DNA of 64,000 nucleotides from Lineus longissimus (GCF_910592395.1 NC_088316.1:13762001-13826000), one strand, 5' to 3'; positions 18,352 through 29,884 are shown, counted from the stretch's first letter. Numbers and translations: made by a program. Notes: a model not told the origin generated them from the letters alone.

Positions 18352-21300
18352 CGTCGTCCGTTAGCAGGGCACGTTTCGTAACTGTTAGAGCTATTGAGTT
18401 GAAACTTGGTACACATGTACCCTTATGTAATGACACCTGGGAGACCAAGTTTCGGTTCGATTCGTTTCATGGTTTGGCCACCAGGGGGCCAAACGTTAAA
18501 AGTGAAAATATGCAATATCTCCCTTAATAGTAGTCGGGAAATTTTGAAAAAAATATGGTAGGTACTTCTAGCAAAGGTGCATCATATATCATCCGGGTTT
18601 TTGATTTGACCTCCTTTTCAAGGTCACAGAGGTCAAATGGTGTAAATTAGCCGTTAGGATGTAACGATGGCACGTTTCTAAACTGCAATGACTATTGATA
18701 CCAAATTTGGTACACATTTACCCCTTAGTCAGGTGATCTCAGGGACCAAAGTTTGGTCCAATATGATTCACCACTTGACCACCAGGGGGCAAAATCCAAA
18801 AACCTTAAAAATGTGATTATTCCTTAACTTCTTGCCCGATTGCCACCAATTTGATATCATGGGTACATCTAACCACCATACAGTATATGTCACACAGGTT
18901 TTTAATTTGACCTTCTTGTCAAGGTCACAGAGGTCAAATGGCGTAAATTCGCCGTCAGGCCGTAACTATGGCATGTTTCTTAACTGCAATGACTATTGAT
19001 CACAAATTAAGTACACATGTACCCCTTGGTCAGGTGATCTCAGGTACCGAAGTTTGGTGCGATCTGATTTGCCGTTTGGCCTCCAGGGAGGGGGCCAAAT
19101 CCTAAATTCTTCAAAATGCCATTATTCCTAGTAATGACTTGCCCGATTGGCACCAATTTTATATCATAGGTACATCTAATTCTAACATCCATTCAATGTG
19201 TCACCCGGGTCTTCTTTGATTTGAACTACTTTTCAAGGTCACAGAGGTCGAATGTACTGTAAATTGGCCATTTTGGGGAAATTGTAATTGCTTGGACCTA
19301 CATCAAACCTAACACTACATGACACAAGACCATGCTCTTTATCCATCTTTCCTCCACATGAGGTGAGCACAATGGCCCTGGCCATTTCATATTAGATTAG
19401 ATATTAATGTAGATATATTTTCATTATTGATTCCAGTGCCATAGCAGGCTACCCTATAGACGTCCTCCAGCCTTCAACTCCTGGTGCACCCGGTCCATTC
19501 AAAGAAGCGTCCTTGACCAGAGACATCATTCTGACTGCCGAAACGCATAATTTCCCCACAGGTGTTGCCCCATTCCCCGGTGCCACCACTGGGACCGGTG
19601 GTCGAATCCGGGATGTCCATGCTACGGGTACTGGTGCTCACGTTGTTGCTGGAACAGCAGGATACTCCTTTGGAAATCTCAACATTCCTGGTAAGAAATA
19701 AGTGATAATCTGTCATCATCACTGTCTTGCTTTGAGTGGACAGTACACATTGCTTGATGTGGGCCCTATGCTGGAAGGATTTATAAACATTTGTTCACCA
19801 GGGGTCATCCCTTCTCTTTTGCAGGTTATCCCCTACCATGGGAAAGTAAGGATGCCATCCACCCACCCAACTTTGCCCCTCCTCTAGAAATTGCCGTAGA
19901 AGCCAGCAATGGTGCCTCAGATTATGGGAACAAATTTGGTGAACCGGTCTTGACTGGCTTTGCCAGGTCGTTTGGTTTGACGATGCCAAATGGTGAACGA
20001 CGGGAGTGGGTCAAGCCGATTATGTTTAGTGGTGGTTTGGGGTCGATGGAGCACATTCATATCAAGAAGGACCAACCAGAAAAAGGTGAGTCCAAGCAGA
20101 GAGATAGATAGCACAGTAAAACTTCTTCTCATAAAGGTTTAAAACCTGACTGCAGAGGTCAATATGGATCATAGTATTGAGCAATTTGGGACCAATCGTG
20201 ACATTAAAATGTCTGTGTTCCATGTTGGCAGTCCCCATTACTTGTAAAGAATTTCTATTTAGGAATTCTAATTGGGAAAGAAATATCTTTAAATTGACTG
20301 TGAATTTTCAGCATTTTGTTTCTTCCCTTTGAGAAAAGTTTTGATTCTTGTTATCTCTTCTGCATTTAGACATGGCAGTTGTAAAGTTAGGTGGACCCGT
20401 CTATCGTATCGGAGTTGGTGGTGGCGCAGCAAGCTCTGTGCAAGTGCAAGGAGACAACAAGTCAGAACTTGACTTTGGTGCGGTACAGCGCGGTGATGCG
20501 GAGATGGAACAGAAAATGAATCGTGTGATCCGTGCTTGTGTGGAGAGTGGTGAGGGCAATCCTATCCGTAGTATTCATGATCAAGGAGCTGGAGGAAATG
20601 GTGAGTGTTTATATTGTTCCCTGTGCCACTTCAAAGAGTAAATCCAGTAGCTTCGTTCTGAGTGCATAGGGTCTTGGTACCTAAACCAAGACCCCCTTGG
20701 CTACACCATTATCAAAAACTTTGATAAAATCTTTTCCACTCTAGGCAATGTCCTGAAGGAAATCTGTGAACCAGCTGGTGCCATAATTCACGTCGGAAAC
20801 TTCCAACTCGGGGATCCAACGCTGTCCGTTCTGGAGCTCTGGGGTGCTGAATATCAAGAAAGTAATGCAATATTAGTGAGGAATAAAGATTCTGATCTAT
20901 TGAGGAAAATCTGTTCCCGAGAAAGATGTCCAGTATCGTTTGTTGGCCAGATCACAGGAGATGGAAAGGTAATCATGAAGAAATCTATCTGAGGGCTCTT
21001 TTCCATGTGAGAGTTGTCTAAGCTAGTTTCCTCTCTGAGAGTGAAATGCTCCTCACTGAGAGTGAAAAGCCCAGTCACCGTTTCTTATAGTGGTTCCACT
21101 TGTCCCAAGTTCTTTTTTTAGTGGACTTGCAAGCAACTAGCATTTGCCAACTTTCACATTGGGAAGTTCCTGCTGTTTAATATGTGGATATTGTTACAAA
21201 GCCTCGAGAGGGGGGGGGACCGCAGCCTTAGGACACACAAAATAACGATATAATCATTGGAGTTATGTAGTCATTTCATTCGAGTTCATGCCATATTTTC

Positions 21301-24300
21301 TTATCTTTTAGATCCGCCTAGAAGGAGAACTTCACTCCAATGATACTGCAGACTATGATAGCGGGAAGAAAGCCAGAACCGACATAGCCTACCCAGTCGA
21401 TTTAGAACTTGACTGCGTCTTAGGAAAGATGCCCCGGAAGGTGTTTAACCTGAACCACGTGGAGCAAGTCTTCCAACCATTCCATATTCCTGGTGACGTG
21501 ACTGTGATGAATGCACTGGAGAGAGTGCTGAGGCTTCCATCAGTGGCGAGCAAGAGATACTTGACTAATAAGGTTCGTTTTTAATTTCTAAATAGTGAAA
21601 CTGCGCTATAATGCATGAATTACTTGTCGATAATGGCAGGGAAAGGAATCTCGGGCATGTTATTTTATCTCAGATATTTAGTCGGGAGCTCCGATATTTT
21701 TAACACTAGGAATACAATTTTAGCTATTTGTATTGAAATATACAGAAAACTTAGGTTTCTGTTGCATCAGTGACTATGATATTCTTATATTTTGTGTCTG
21801 TCAAAGTAATATCAGAAATTGTTCATTGTCTAAGACCAGTGTTTTCTTCCTTTCAGGTTGACCGGTCTGTGACTGGTCTAGTTGCTCAACAGCAGTGCGT
21901 CGGACCCCTCCATACTCCCCTAGCTGATGTCGCCATCACTGCTTTGTCACATTTTGGAAAAGTAAGTTTGGCATTTCGTGGTGTAAATTGGTCGGGTTTA
22001 GTGGAATTATAAATCAAGGACATTGCCCATGGCTTGAAGTAGTCTAACAAGTATAAGATTGTTGAAAGATGTCTCTAATGACCTGTGATGTTCCGGTAAC
22101 TCAAACGATATTGTTTGATAAAATGATAATAATCTTCTTTGTGACAGGTTGGTGCTGCCACGGCGATTGGTGAGCAGCCCATCAAGGGAATGGTCAACCC
22201 AGCCTGTGGAGCTCGGATGTCAGTAGGTGAAGCACTGACCAACTTGGCTATGGCTAAAATCTCTTGCCTGAAGGTAAAAATATTCTTTTAAAAGTAAGCT
22301 GATATCAGTGTTCAAATCTGTTTGTGAGATGATAGATTTGAGCCTGCTCATCCATCATTCCCGTCAAAAAGTATTGTCGTTGTCCAAATATATTTTGACC
22401 GGGTGTCCAAGATGATTGAGTAGCACTTATAAAACTCAGTTTTCGGTTGTCATTTGCAAATTGAAATGCATGAAGGTTATCTGACTGTTACCTGCTTACT
22501 AAGAAAAGGCCTAAAATCAGATTTGAACAGTAAAAATACTAAAATAACACTGAGGTACTGAAGCAATTTTAAACAAAATCAAATAGAAAATGTTTTAACT
22601 CAACTCTTTATAATCACTTTTGTGTAGGATGTGAAGTGCAGTGCCAACTGGATGTGGGCTGCCAAGCTACCTGGTGAAGGGGCGACCTTGTTTGATGCCT
22701 GTAAGGCCATGTGTGATGTGATGAGGAACCTTGGTGTTGCTGCTGACGGTGGGAAGGATTCTCTCAGTATGGCTGCGAGGGTCGAGGGTGAAAGTGTCAA
22801 GGCGCCTGGTAAGTGATGGATATAGGCAAGTTTCTTTAAAGAGATTGATGTAATGAAAGAACTTGGGTGCTGTGGCAGAGGGTGGTATGAATTTGTTCAG
22901 TATGGGTGCAAGAGTGGAGAATGAATGCATATGATGAAATACCAATCAAATGTCAGGGCTGATTGACAATATCACAAACATCAGCATCCTAATTAAGAGC
23001 AATTTTGCATTTTGTTTCAGGAACTCTTGTCATCTCCGCGTATGCTCCATGTCCCGATGTCAACCTTACCATCACTCCGGATCTCAAGCTACAAAATGGT
23101 AAGTGACTGGATGTAATATGGGTGGGGGGGCTGACAGGATTGACAAAGGAATTCATCATTAATGTGTGCATTTCTTAGCTTGGCTTAACTGTCTTGCATT
23201 GATTTGATTTCCAGGATGTCTGTTGTATGTGCCATTGAGTGACAAGTACAGAGTTGGAGGGAGTGCCCTTGCTCAATGTTATGAGCAAGTTGGTGATGTT
23301 GTGCCAGATCTTGACGACCCAGCACAGCTTGCTGCTGTATTCAACACAATACAGGAACTCCTGGATGGTAAGTGAAATTATTAACGTTTTGATGTTGCCT
23401 GATTGTAAAGTTATCCTCTTGTGAAAAATGTCCATGAAGTATGGCTACTCAAGTAAAATTGAATACAGTATAACCTTCAGTGGTAATCATGCTATTTGCC
23501 ATTGTTGAGTGCCAGCTACTATTGCCAGTTAGAATCTTGACTAAATTGTAAGAATAATAATGATATTTACATGTATGAAATCAGATGAAATGGACATTGG
23601 TCAGTGCATTTCTGACCTTTAATTTCTATTTCAGGTGAACTGCTGGTCTCCGGTCATGACATCAGCGATGGTGGCCTGATCACTTGTCTCCTTGAGATGG
23701 CCTTTGCTGGGAACTGTGGGATTAATGTGGATATACCTACATTACAAGCAGGAGGTGAGAACACTTCTTGGCCTTGAAGGTTCACTTTAAGAGTAAAATA
23801 CCAGGTTTGAAGTAATCTGTACACTGTAGTTCTCGGGTACCTCAGTCCCCAAGGCAGCTGGGGTACGAACTTACTTTTAGAATTCAAAAAATGGAAGAAA
23901 ATGGCCTCTTCTTTCTTAATCACCACAGGCTTGGGCTAACATAGCATTGTAGAATTGGTGATCTCTGTTGAATGTATACAGAATTCTTGATCTTGCTTTT
24001 CCCAGCCTCTGTGATGGACGTCCTGTTCTCAGAAGAGCTAGGTTTTGTGTTTGAAGTTGAAGAAAGCAAGTTGGAGGACGTGAAGAAAAGGTTCCAGGCA
24101 TCTGGGGCAAAGTGCTATCATCTTGGACACTGCCAGGGTCTTGGGAAATCTGCCGAGGTTGGTACCAGCCCCTGTGTTTATAAGAACAGTTCAAAAACAA
24201 GCCACTGTGTCTGTTATTCCTTAGCATGAGGTGTAAAAGTCACATGCAAAACTAAGATATGGCAAATTCATTATTGGGCATTTCAAAGAGGCAATAGTAA

Positions 24301-26588
24301 ATGATTGTAAACAAGACGCAAGTCCATTGGATAGTATCATACATTTGTATAATATAATATTCTACTTTTCAGATAAAAATTAAATATGATGGAGAAGATG
24401 TTCTCTCTCTACCGATGGTGACGTTGCGGGACATGTGGGAGGAAACCAGCTTCCAGTTGGAGCGTCTTCAGACGAATCCCCACTGCGTCGAGTTGGAGCA
24501 ACAAGGTCTTAGAGAGAGAGTGGCACCTCCTTATAAATTGACCTTTGATCCAAATGTTGCGCCAAAGAGTCATTTGAAGAATGGAAGTGCTCAATCAGGT
24601 AATCGAGTTGTTTGCACTTCTCTTATCACTTCTAGACAACATGCCATTTCATTGTCAAATCAACCTTTATAAAGTCGGTAGATGGCGTATAAAATCTTTC
24701 GAGATACAGTTTACCTCTGAGAGACAATGAAGATGAATCACAACTGACCAAGGTTCTGTGCCAACATATTGCCACATGAAGAAGTCTGAACCTATTTGAA
24801 ATTATTTCTTTCTTAGATTTAGACCAGCCCAAGGTGGCCGTGATCCGTGAAGAGGGGAGTAACGGAGACCGAGAGATGGTTGCAGCTCTCCACATGGCAG
24901 GATTTGAAGTGTGGGATATCAACATGGAAGACATGTGCTCTGGAGCTGTCACTCTTGACCAGTTCAGAGGGGTCGTGTTCGTGGGTGGATTTAGTTATGC
25001 TGATGTTTTTGGATCAGCTAAAGGTAGGCTTTGAGTAGCGAGGCTCAGTGAGTTTAATTTTGGTGTGTGAATCAGCTAGATACTTCTGTCTTCATGGATC
25101 CAAGTCCTCATCATGTTACATTATGATCAGTATGGCATGATGGTCCAAAAGATATATTCTGAAACAGTGCTTCCTCCCCGTAAAAATGTTGAAGAATACT
25201 TAATTTGTACCCCCTTCCACCAATTATCTATGTATGAAGCTTTTGGGCACAAGAAGCTTTGTTTACCATCTGTGCACACAAATATTTTGATGAAAATGAT
25301 CTGTCATGACCATCATTTCATTGTAGGTTGGGCAGCGACTCTCTTGTTCAACCAAGCCATCAGGGAACAGTTTACCAAGTTCAAGGCGCGCCCGGACACA
25401 TTCAGTCTTGGCATTTGCAATGGATGTCAGCTCATGGGACTACTGGGCTGGATTGCCCCAGACCAGGAGCTGCCCTCGGCAGGTGAGTGCAGGTGACAGT
25501 GCAAGAATTTGCTTGAATATAGAGTAGCTAAGGGGCCTCATAACCTGGTGGTCAACACCACTGGCTACCACGCAATAAGGTAAGACCTGGGAGAAACCAC
25601 GATTGTGTTTCTGGAAAACCCGGCATGGCTTTCAAGGAACTAAAATACCTGGCTCTTCACAATGAATTTCAGGCTAAATTGAGATTAGGTAATGAGGGTC
25701 TGCTACTCACAGGGATGAAGTTGCTGCTCTGTCATGTGATAGGGAATGGGTCAAATTATTCCACTGACTTGATTATTTCTAATTTCAGAAGACAGGCATG
25801 ACAAACAAGGTGTTTTCCTCACCCACAATATTTCGGAGAGGTTCGAATCTCGTTTTGCTACTGTGAAGATCGAGAAGAGTGCTTCCATGATGCTGAAGGG
25901 GATGGAAGATTCAACTCTCGGCGTCTGGGTGGCTCATGGAGAAGGTATGTTACGTTGAGACGATTCTCGGCTTATTGGGGCTGGGTTGATCTATTCCCAG
26001 TTAGCCAAAAGTGCTGCACTCATATATACTACCTGGGGTGTCAGGATTTGGAGTCCGATTGAATTTGTCCTGTCAGATTACATTTTGTAAACAGCTCCTT
26101 TACAAAGTGATTCCCTGGAGGTTCTCTTTTATACTCTGTGGATGATTTCTCTGTTGTTTTTAAACTCAAAGCACAGAAAACATAGGTAGGCTTGTTTAGA
26201 AGATTGCTGGTTTTGACCTCTTGATTTGCAAATTGTGATTTTGTCAAATGTTATCTCAAGTGATAATTTGTTGACTTCAGGCCGAATGGTGTTCAAGAAC
26301 AAAGCTACTAAGGACTTTGTCAACAGTGAGAATCTCACCGTCGTAAAATTTGTCGACGATCAAGGGCAGCCCACTACAACATACCCGCTCAACCCTAACG
26401 GTACAGAGGATGGTTTAGCCGGTCTCTGTTCTAAAGATGGCCGCCACTTGGCCATGATGCCACATCCGGAACGCACAGTGTTGCCATGGCAATGGGCGTG
26501 GATGCCACGGGATTGGCAGACGACGATGAAGGTGTCACCTTGGATGAGGATGTTTCAGAATGCTTACATTTGGTGCATGGAGAATTAA
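16632..26588 (+). CDS. PFAS: Phosphoribosylformylglycinamidine synthase (FGAM synthase), complete
   Basis: PFAS carries out the fourth step of de novo purine synthesis in the cytosol: FGAR, glutamine and ATP give FGAM. Coding exons: 16632-16782, 16892-17024, 17228-17550, 17845-18094, 19437-19690, 19825-20085, 20370-20600, 20745-20968, 21312-21572, 21857-21961, 22148-22273, 22628-22808, 23021-23098, 23215-23367, 23635-23754, 24006-24157, 24373-24598, 24817-25023, 25327-25482, 25789-25944, 26281-26588. They total 4,056 bases, all junctions in frame, giving 1,351 residues (human about 1,338). The ATG lies in a good context (GCCAACATGG). Hallmarks seen: [82 protein letters not shown], and a glutamine amidotransferase domain with nucleophile Cys1176 and His1311/Glu1313. 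No frameshift or missing catalytic residue was found. Identification is by direct resemblance along the whole length. Confidence 0.97.
18305..18362. repeat. CGT/CCGT microsatellite
   Basis: A run of CGT triplets with CCGT interruptions at both ends, inside the element's left part. It produces artificial poly-Arg and poly-Ser open frames here. Confidence 0.9.
18618..18635 (+). promoter_or_regulatory. ERRE plus DR3 nuclear-receptor motif, module 1
   Basis: TCAAGGTCACAGAGGTCA contains the extended monomer site TCAAGGTCA (ERR/NR5A type) and a perfect direct repeat AGGTCA-CAG-AGGTCA with spacing 3 (VDR type). Motif identity only; no evidence of use. Confidence 0.45.
18919..18936 (+). promoter_or_regulatory. 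ERRE plus DR3 nuclear-receptor motif, module 2
   Basis: The same 18-base sequence as in module 1 recurs here unchanged, about 301 bases downstream, while much of the surrounding module has diverged. A third copy in module 3 (19233-19250) has AGGTCG as its last half-site. Confidence 0.45.
19437..22808 (+). CDS. PFAS: PFAS exons 5-12: synthase (AIRS-like ATP-binding) core
   Basis: These exons hold the two AIRS-like halves of the FGAM synthase core. Seen in order: [181 protein letters not shown] and [13 protein letters not shown]. These carry the nucleotide and FGAR binding sites in known family members. The intron between exons 5 and 6 is only 134 bases. Confidence 0.95.
24817..26588 (+). CDS. 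PFAS: PFAS exons 18-21: glutamine amidotransferase domain
   Basis: The C-terminal class I glutamine amidotransferase domain hydrolyses glutamine and passes ammonia to the synthase core. Seen: [16 protein letters not shown], the oxyanion region [18 protein letters not shown], the nucleophile in [11 protein letters not shown] (Cys1176), and [18 protein letters not shown] with the catalytic His1311 and Glu1313. The frame ends AYIWCMEN and TAA at 26586-26588. Confidence 0.97.
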
Positions 26589-27070
26589 ATTACGCTCCAA
26601 CGTTTTTTGCCAGCTTTCAAGAAATAATTGGTTCAAATACCTGGAAATTATCAAAACGTTAGGACATAAAGGCTCTCCATCAGTTTCTATTGGTACACCA
26701 TTTGTGGCATAATCGATAATATTTTTGCATTTACTTTTCATTTTTCAAGGTTATGGTTTTTAAAATATCCCTTGTTTGGCTGTAAGGCTGATTACACTGT
26801 TATGATCATGAGATGTTAAGATTGTTAAAGCAAAGTTGTAAACTTTTATCCTCAAAGGATTGTTGAATTTGTAATCCAAGCCAACCAATGCAAATCAAGC
26901 TCACATGGGTGAGCTTATATTATGCTGTCTCTGTCGTTGTTGACAACACTGCCATTCCCATTCTGTTTGTATTTATAGACCAGGGATTGCCAAGTAATAT
27001 GTAGCACTCTCAATTGATACTGCCTAACAAATTTTCTTTTAAGGAATAAATTGGTGCCGGTTATCTATCC
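26589..27070 (+). other. PFAS: PFAS 3' UTR with polyadenylation signal
   Basis: AT-rich sequence after the PFAS stop. A canonical AATAAA lies at 27045-27050, so the mRNA probably ends near 27065-27075, about 160 bases before the tandem repeats begin. Confidence 0.55.
26897..26945. repeat. Remnant of the left end of the intron-4 element
   Basis: AAGCTCACATGGGTGAGCTT (26897-26916) is a palindrome followed by tat...gtctctgtcgttgtt. The order palindrome, tat/tcc tract, GTC-rich tract matches the left end of the element at 18263. It looks like a truncated copy in the PFAS 3' UTR. Confidence 0.4.
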
Positions 27071-27229
27071 TTTCAAATATTGTGTTGAATTGTTTTATAG
27101 CCAAGTTGCATTATGTCTTGCTCATTGTGCTACTTAACTTGCTAGAAATATTTGTCTCTCAAAATAACTTGAATTTAGGATATGTATATATATCAATGTG
27201 GTCTAGACAAGCATTGCTTGCTAGAGCCC

Positions 27230-27839
27230 TTTGCTCCTCTTGAAGCATAGGACACCACCAACAACTTTTGTTGCTATTTAACTCTGCTTACAGTCCCCAA
27301 CTGCTTTGAGAACAATGTCACACCAAGTCATATTGACACTCTGGTTAACCACAGGCAGCCAAGATAAGCTGTTCAACTGTGCTTGCTGTCCCCAACTGCT
27401 TTGAGAACAATGTCACACTAAGTCATATTGACACTCTTCCAGTTGGTTAACCACAGGCAGCCCAGATAAGCTGTTCAACTGTGCTTGCTGTCCCCAACTG
27501 CTTTGAGAACAAGGTCACACCAAGTCATATTGACACTCTTCCAGCTGGTTAACCACAGGCGGCCCCGGATTAGCTATTCAACTGGGCTGGGGCTTACGGT
27601 CTCCAACCTCCCTTGAGGACAATGTCACAACCAGGCTTATTAACACTCTCCCAGCTGGTTATCAGATCTCCAGCTCTGCACAGCCAGGCTAGGATTTACT
27701 ATACAACTTGGCATACCCTCCCTAACAGCCCTTGAGGACAATGTCACAGCAAGTCTTATTAGCAATCTTCCAGCTAGTTATCGGATCTCCAGCCCAACTT
27801 GCAAGTAACCACAGCCAGCCTCGGATTTGTATACCCCAG
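27230..27839. repeat. Degenerate ~95-120-bp tandem repeats
   Basis: TCCCCAACTGCTTTGAGAAC recurs near 27294, 27390 and 27491, and diverged versions (TCTCCAACCTCCCTTGAGG, TCCCTAACAGCCCTTGAGG) appear near 27600 and 27718. Between them sit ATGTCACACCAAGTCATATT and CCAGCTGGTTAACCACAGGC. There are five increasingly diverged units leading into the regular array. Confidence 0.8.
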
Positions 27840-29530
27840 ACGCAGTGGACCAGCCTCGTCCCTCACCAAGGAGACATCTCTCCTGCGTTGACAAGACAGC
27901 GGGGCAGCTAACTGAACCTAATTGAGCTGGGTGTGACTGCCTCATCTCTCAGACAGGATGTCAGGGCAGGCAGCAGGACATAATCAGGCTGGGTCTGATG
28001 GTTTCATCTCTCCTGTGTTGACAAGACAGCGGGGCAGCTAACTGAACTTTGAGCTGGGTGTGACTGCCTCATCTCTCAGACAGGATGACACGGCAGTCAG
28101 CAGGACATAATCAGGCTGGGTCTGATCATTTCATCTCTCCTGCGTTGACAAGACAGCGGGGCAGCTAACTGAACTTTGAGCTGGGTGTGACTGCCTCATC
28201 TCTCAGACAGGATGTCAGGGCAGGCAGCAGGACATAATCAGGCTGGGTCTGATCATTTCATCTCTCCTGCGTTGACAAGACAGCGGGGCAGCTAACTGAA
28301 CCTAATTGAGCTGGGTGTGACTGCCTCATCTCTCAGACAGGACGACAGGGGAGGCAGCAGGACATAATCAGGCTGGGTCTGACCGTTTCATCTCTCCTGC
28401 GTTGACAAGACAGCGGGGCAGCTAACTGAACCTAATTGAGCTGGGTGTGACTGCCTCATTTCTCAGACAGGATATCAGGGCAGGCAGCAGGACATAATCA
28501 GGCTGGGTCTGATCATTTCATCTCTCCTGCCTTGACAAGACAGCGGGGCAGCTAACTGAACTTAATTGAGCTGGGTGTGACTGCCTCATCTCTCAGACAG
28601 GATGACAGGGCTGGCAGCAGGACATAATCAGGCTGGGTCTGATCATTTCATCTCTCCTGCGTTGACAAGACAGCAGGGCAGCTAACTGAACTTAATTGAG
28701 CTGGGTGTGACTGCCTCATCTCTCAGACAGGATGACAGGGCAGGCAGCAGGACATAATCAGGCTGGGTCTGACCGTTTCATCTCTCCTGCGTTGACAAGA
28801 CAGCGGGGCAGCTAACTGAACTTAATTGAGCTGGGTGTGACTGCCTCATCTCTCAGACAGGATGTCAGGGCAGGCAGCAGGACATAATCAGGCTGGGTCT
28901 GATCGTTTCATCTCTCCTGCGTTGACAAGACAGCGGGACAGCTAACTGAACTTAATTGAGCTGGGTGTGACTGCCTCATCTCTCAGACAGGATGTCAGGG
29001 CAGGCAGCAGGACATAATCAGGCTGGGTCTGATCATTTCATCTCTCCTGTGTTGACAAGACAGCGGGGCAGCTAACTGAACCTAATTGAGCTGGGTGTGA
29101 CTGCCTCATCTCTCAGACAGGATGACAGGGCAGGCAGCAGGACATAATCAGGCTGGGTCTGACTGTTTCATCTCTCCTGTGTTGACAAGACAGCGGGACA
29201 GCTAACTGAACTTAATTGAGCTGGGTGTGACTGCCTCATCTCTCAGACAGGACGACAGGGCAGGCAGCAGGACATAATCAGGCTGGGTCTGATCATTTCA
29301 TCTCTCCTGTGTTGACAGGACAGCGGGGCAGCTAACTGAACCTAATTGAGCTGGGTGTGACTGTCTCATCTCTCAGACAGGACGACAGGGCAGGCAGCAG
29401 GACATAATCAGGCTGGGTCTGATCATTTCATCTCTCCTGCGTTGACAAGACAGCGGGGCAGCTAACTGAACTTAATTCAACTGGGTGTGACTGCCTCATC
29501 TCTCAGACAGGACGACAGGGCAGGCAGCAG
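27840..29530. repeat. Minisatellite: 13 copies of a 127/130-bp dimeric unit
   Basis: The anchor GTTGACAAGACAGC (one copy GTTGACAGG, one CTTGACAAG) recurs at 27887, 28017, 28144, 28271, 28401, 28531, 28661, 28791, 28921, 29051, 29181, 29311 and 29441. Spacing is 130 except for two 127-bp units that carry AACTTTGAG instead of AACCTAATTGAG. Each unit has two halves of about 65 bp that both begin CATCTCTC and contain GGGCAG...and AGCTGGGT/GGCTGGGT...TGA, so the unit is a dimer of a diverged monomer. Copies differ at few positions. It lies between the 3' ends of PFAS and Shroom. Confidence 0.95.
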
Positions 29531-29705
29531 GACCTGATCGGACTGGTTGGTTGTGACTGTCTCATCGTCTTGATAGGACAGTGGGGCAGCCAACGGGGCA
29601 TAATAAGGTTGGTTGTGACTGTTCATCTCTCTGGAACGACTGAACTGCGGGGAGGGGGAGGTAGCAGGACAAAATCGGGGTGGTTGTGACTGTCTCATGG
29701 CCCTT
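29531..29705. repeat. Degenerate edge of the minisatellite
   Basis: Three imperfect ~65-bp units ending GGTTGTGACTGTCTCAT-type motifs. They recall the monomer of the array but have lost the strict 130-bp dimer order. Confidence 0.65.
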
Positions 29706-29833
29706 GTCGTGTTTACAGAATGTCACAGCCTGTCTTATGAAGTCTCAAAGCTGGTGTGGTTCCAAACTTGAGATGTTCCTTCAGAACTCAAAATACCACT
29801 CTCAAGGTGTGCAGTAACTGTTGGGGACAAAGT

Positions 29834-29852
29834 TGACCTTGACCTAAGGTCG
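29834..29852. promoter_or_regulatory. Cluster of AGGTCA-type half-sites
   Basis: TGACCTTGACCTAAGGTC holds, on the minus strand, TCAAGGTCA (the ERR/NR5A monomer consensus) next to a GACCTTAGGTC-like palindrome. It lies just beyond the likely end of the Shroom mRNA. Chance occurrence cannot be excluded. Confidence 0.3.
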
Positions 29853-29884
29853 CCATACCAAAGTAACAACAGCACAATTCATAT

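Larger units (their letters stand above)
18263..19388. mobile_element. Non-autonomous repetitive element with three ~300-bp internal modules
   Basis: The element fills the fourth PFAS intron. It begins with a short palindrome around AGCTCACCT/AGGTGAGCT (18263-18288), then a CGT microsatellite. Three tandem modules of about 293, 301 and 316 bases start at 18358, 18651 and 18952. Each opens with a CCGTYAG-type start, carries GGYACACATKTACCC and an ACCAGGGGGC-like block, and closes with a TCAAGGTCACAGAGGTCA-type block. The element ends with AGGTGAGCA (19361-19369), near-complementary to the left end, then aatggccctggcc. No protein is encoded. It resembles dispersed repeats of marine invertebrate genomes, but I cannot name the family. 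Confidence 0.75.

Noticed and set aside
18222-18527. Arg-rich and Ser-rich open frames on both strands
   Set aside because: They are translations of the CGT microsatellite in the intron-4 element.
25530-25590. tRNA-like sequence in a PFAS intron (CCTGGTGGTCAACACC)
   Set aside because: It has a weak A-box resemblance but no B box at suitable spacing.
26888-26895. Second ATGCAAAT octamer, in the PFAS 3' UTR
   Set aside because: Isolated eight-base match in AT-rich transcribed sequence, with no promoter-like context.
27840-29530. Regularly spaced repeats as a CRISPR-like array
   Set aside because: The whole 130-bp unit repeats with no unique spacers, and the setting is a eukaryotic genome.
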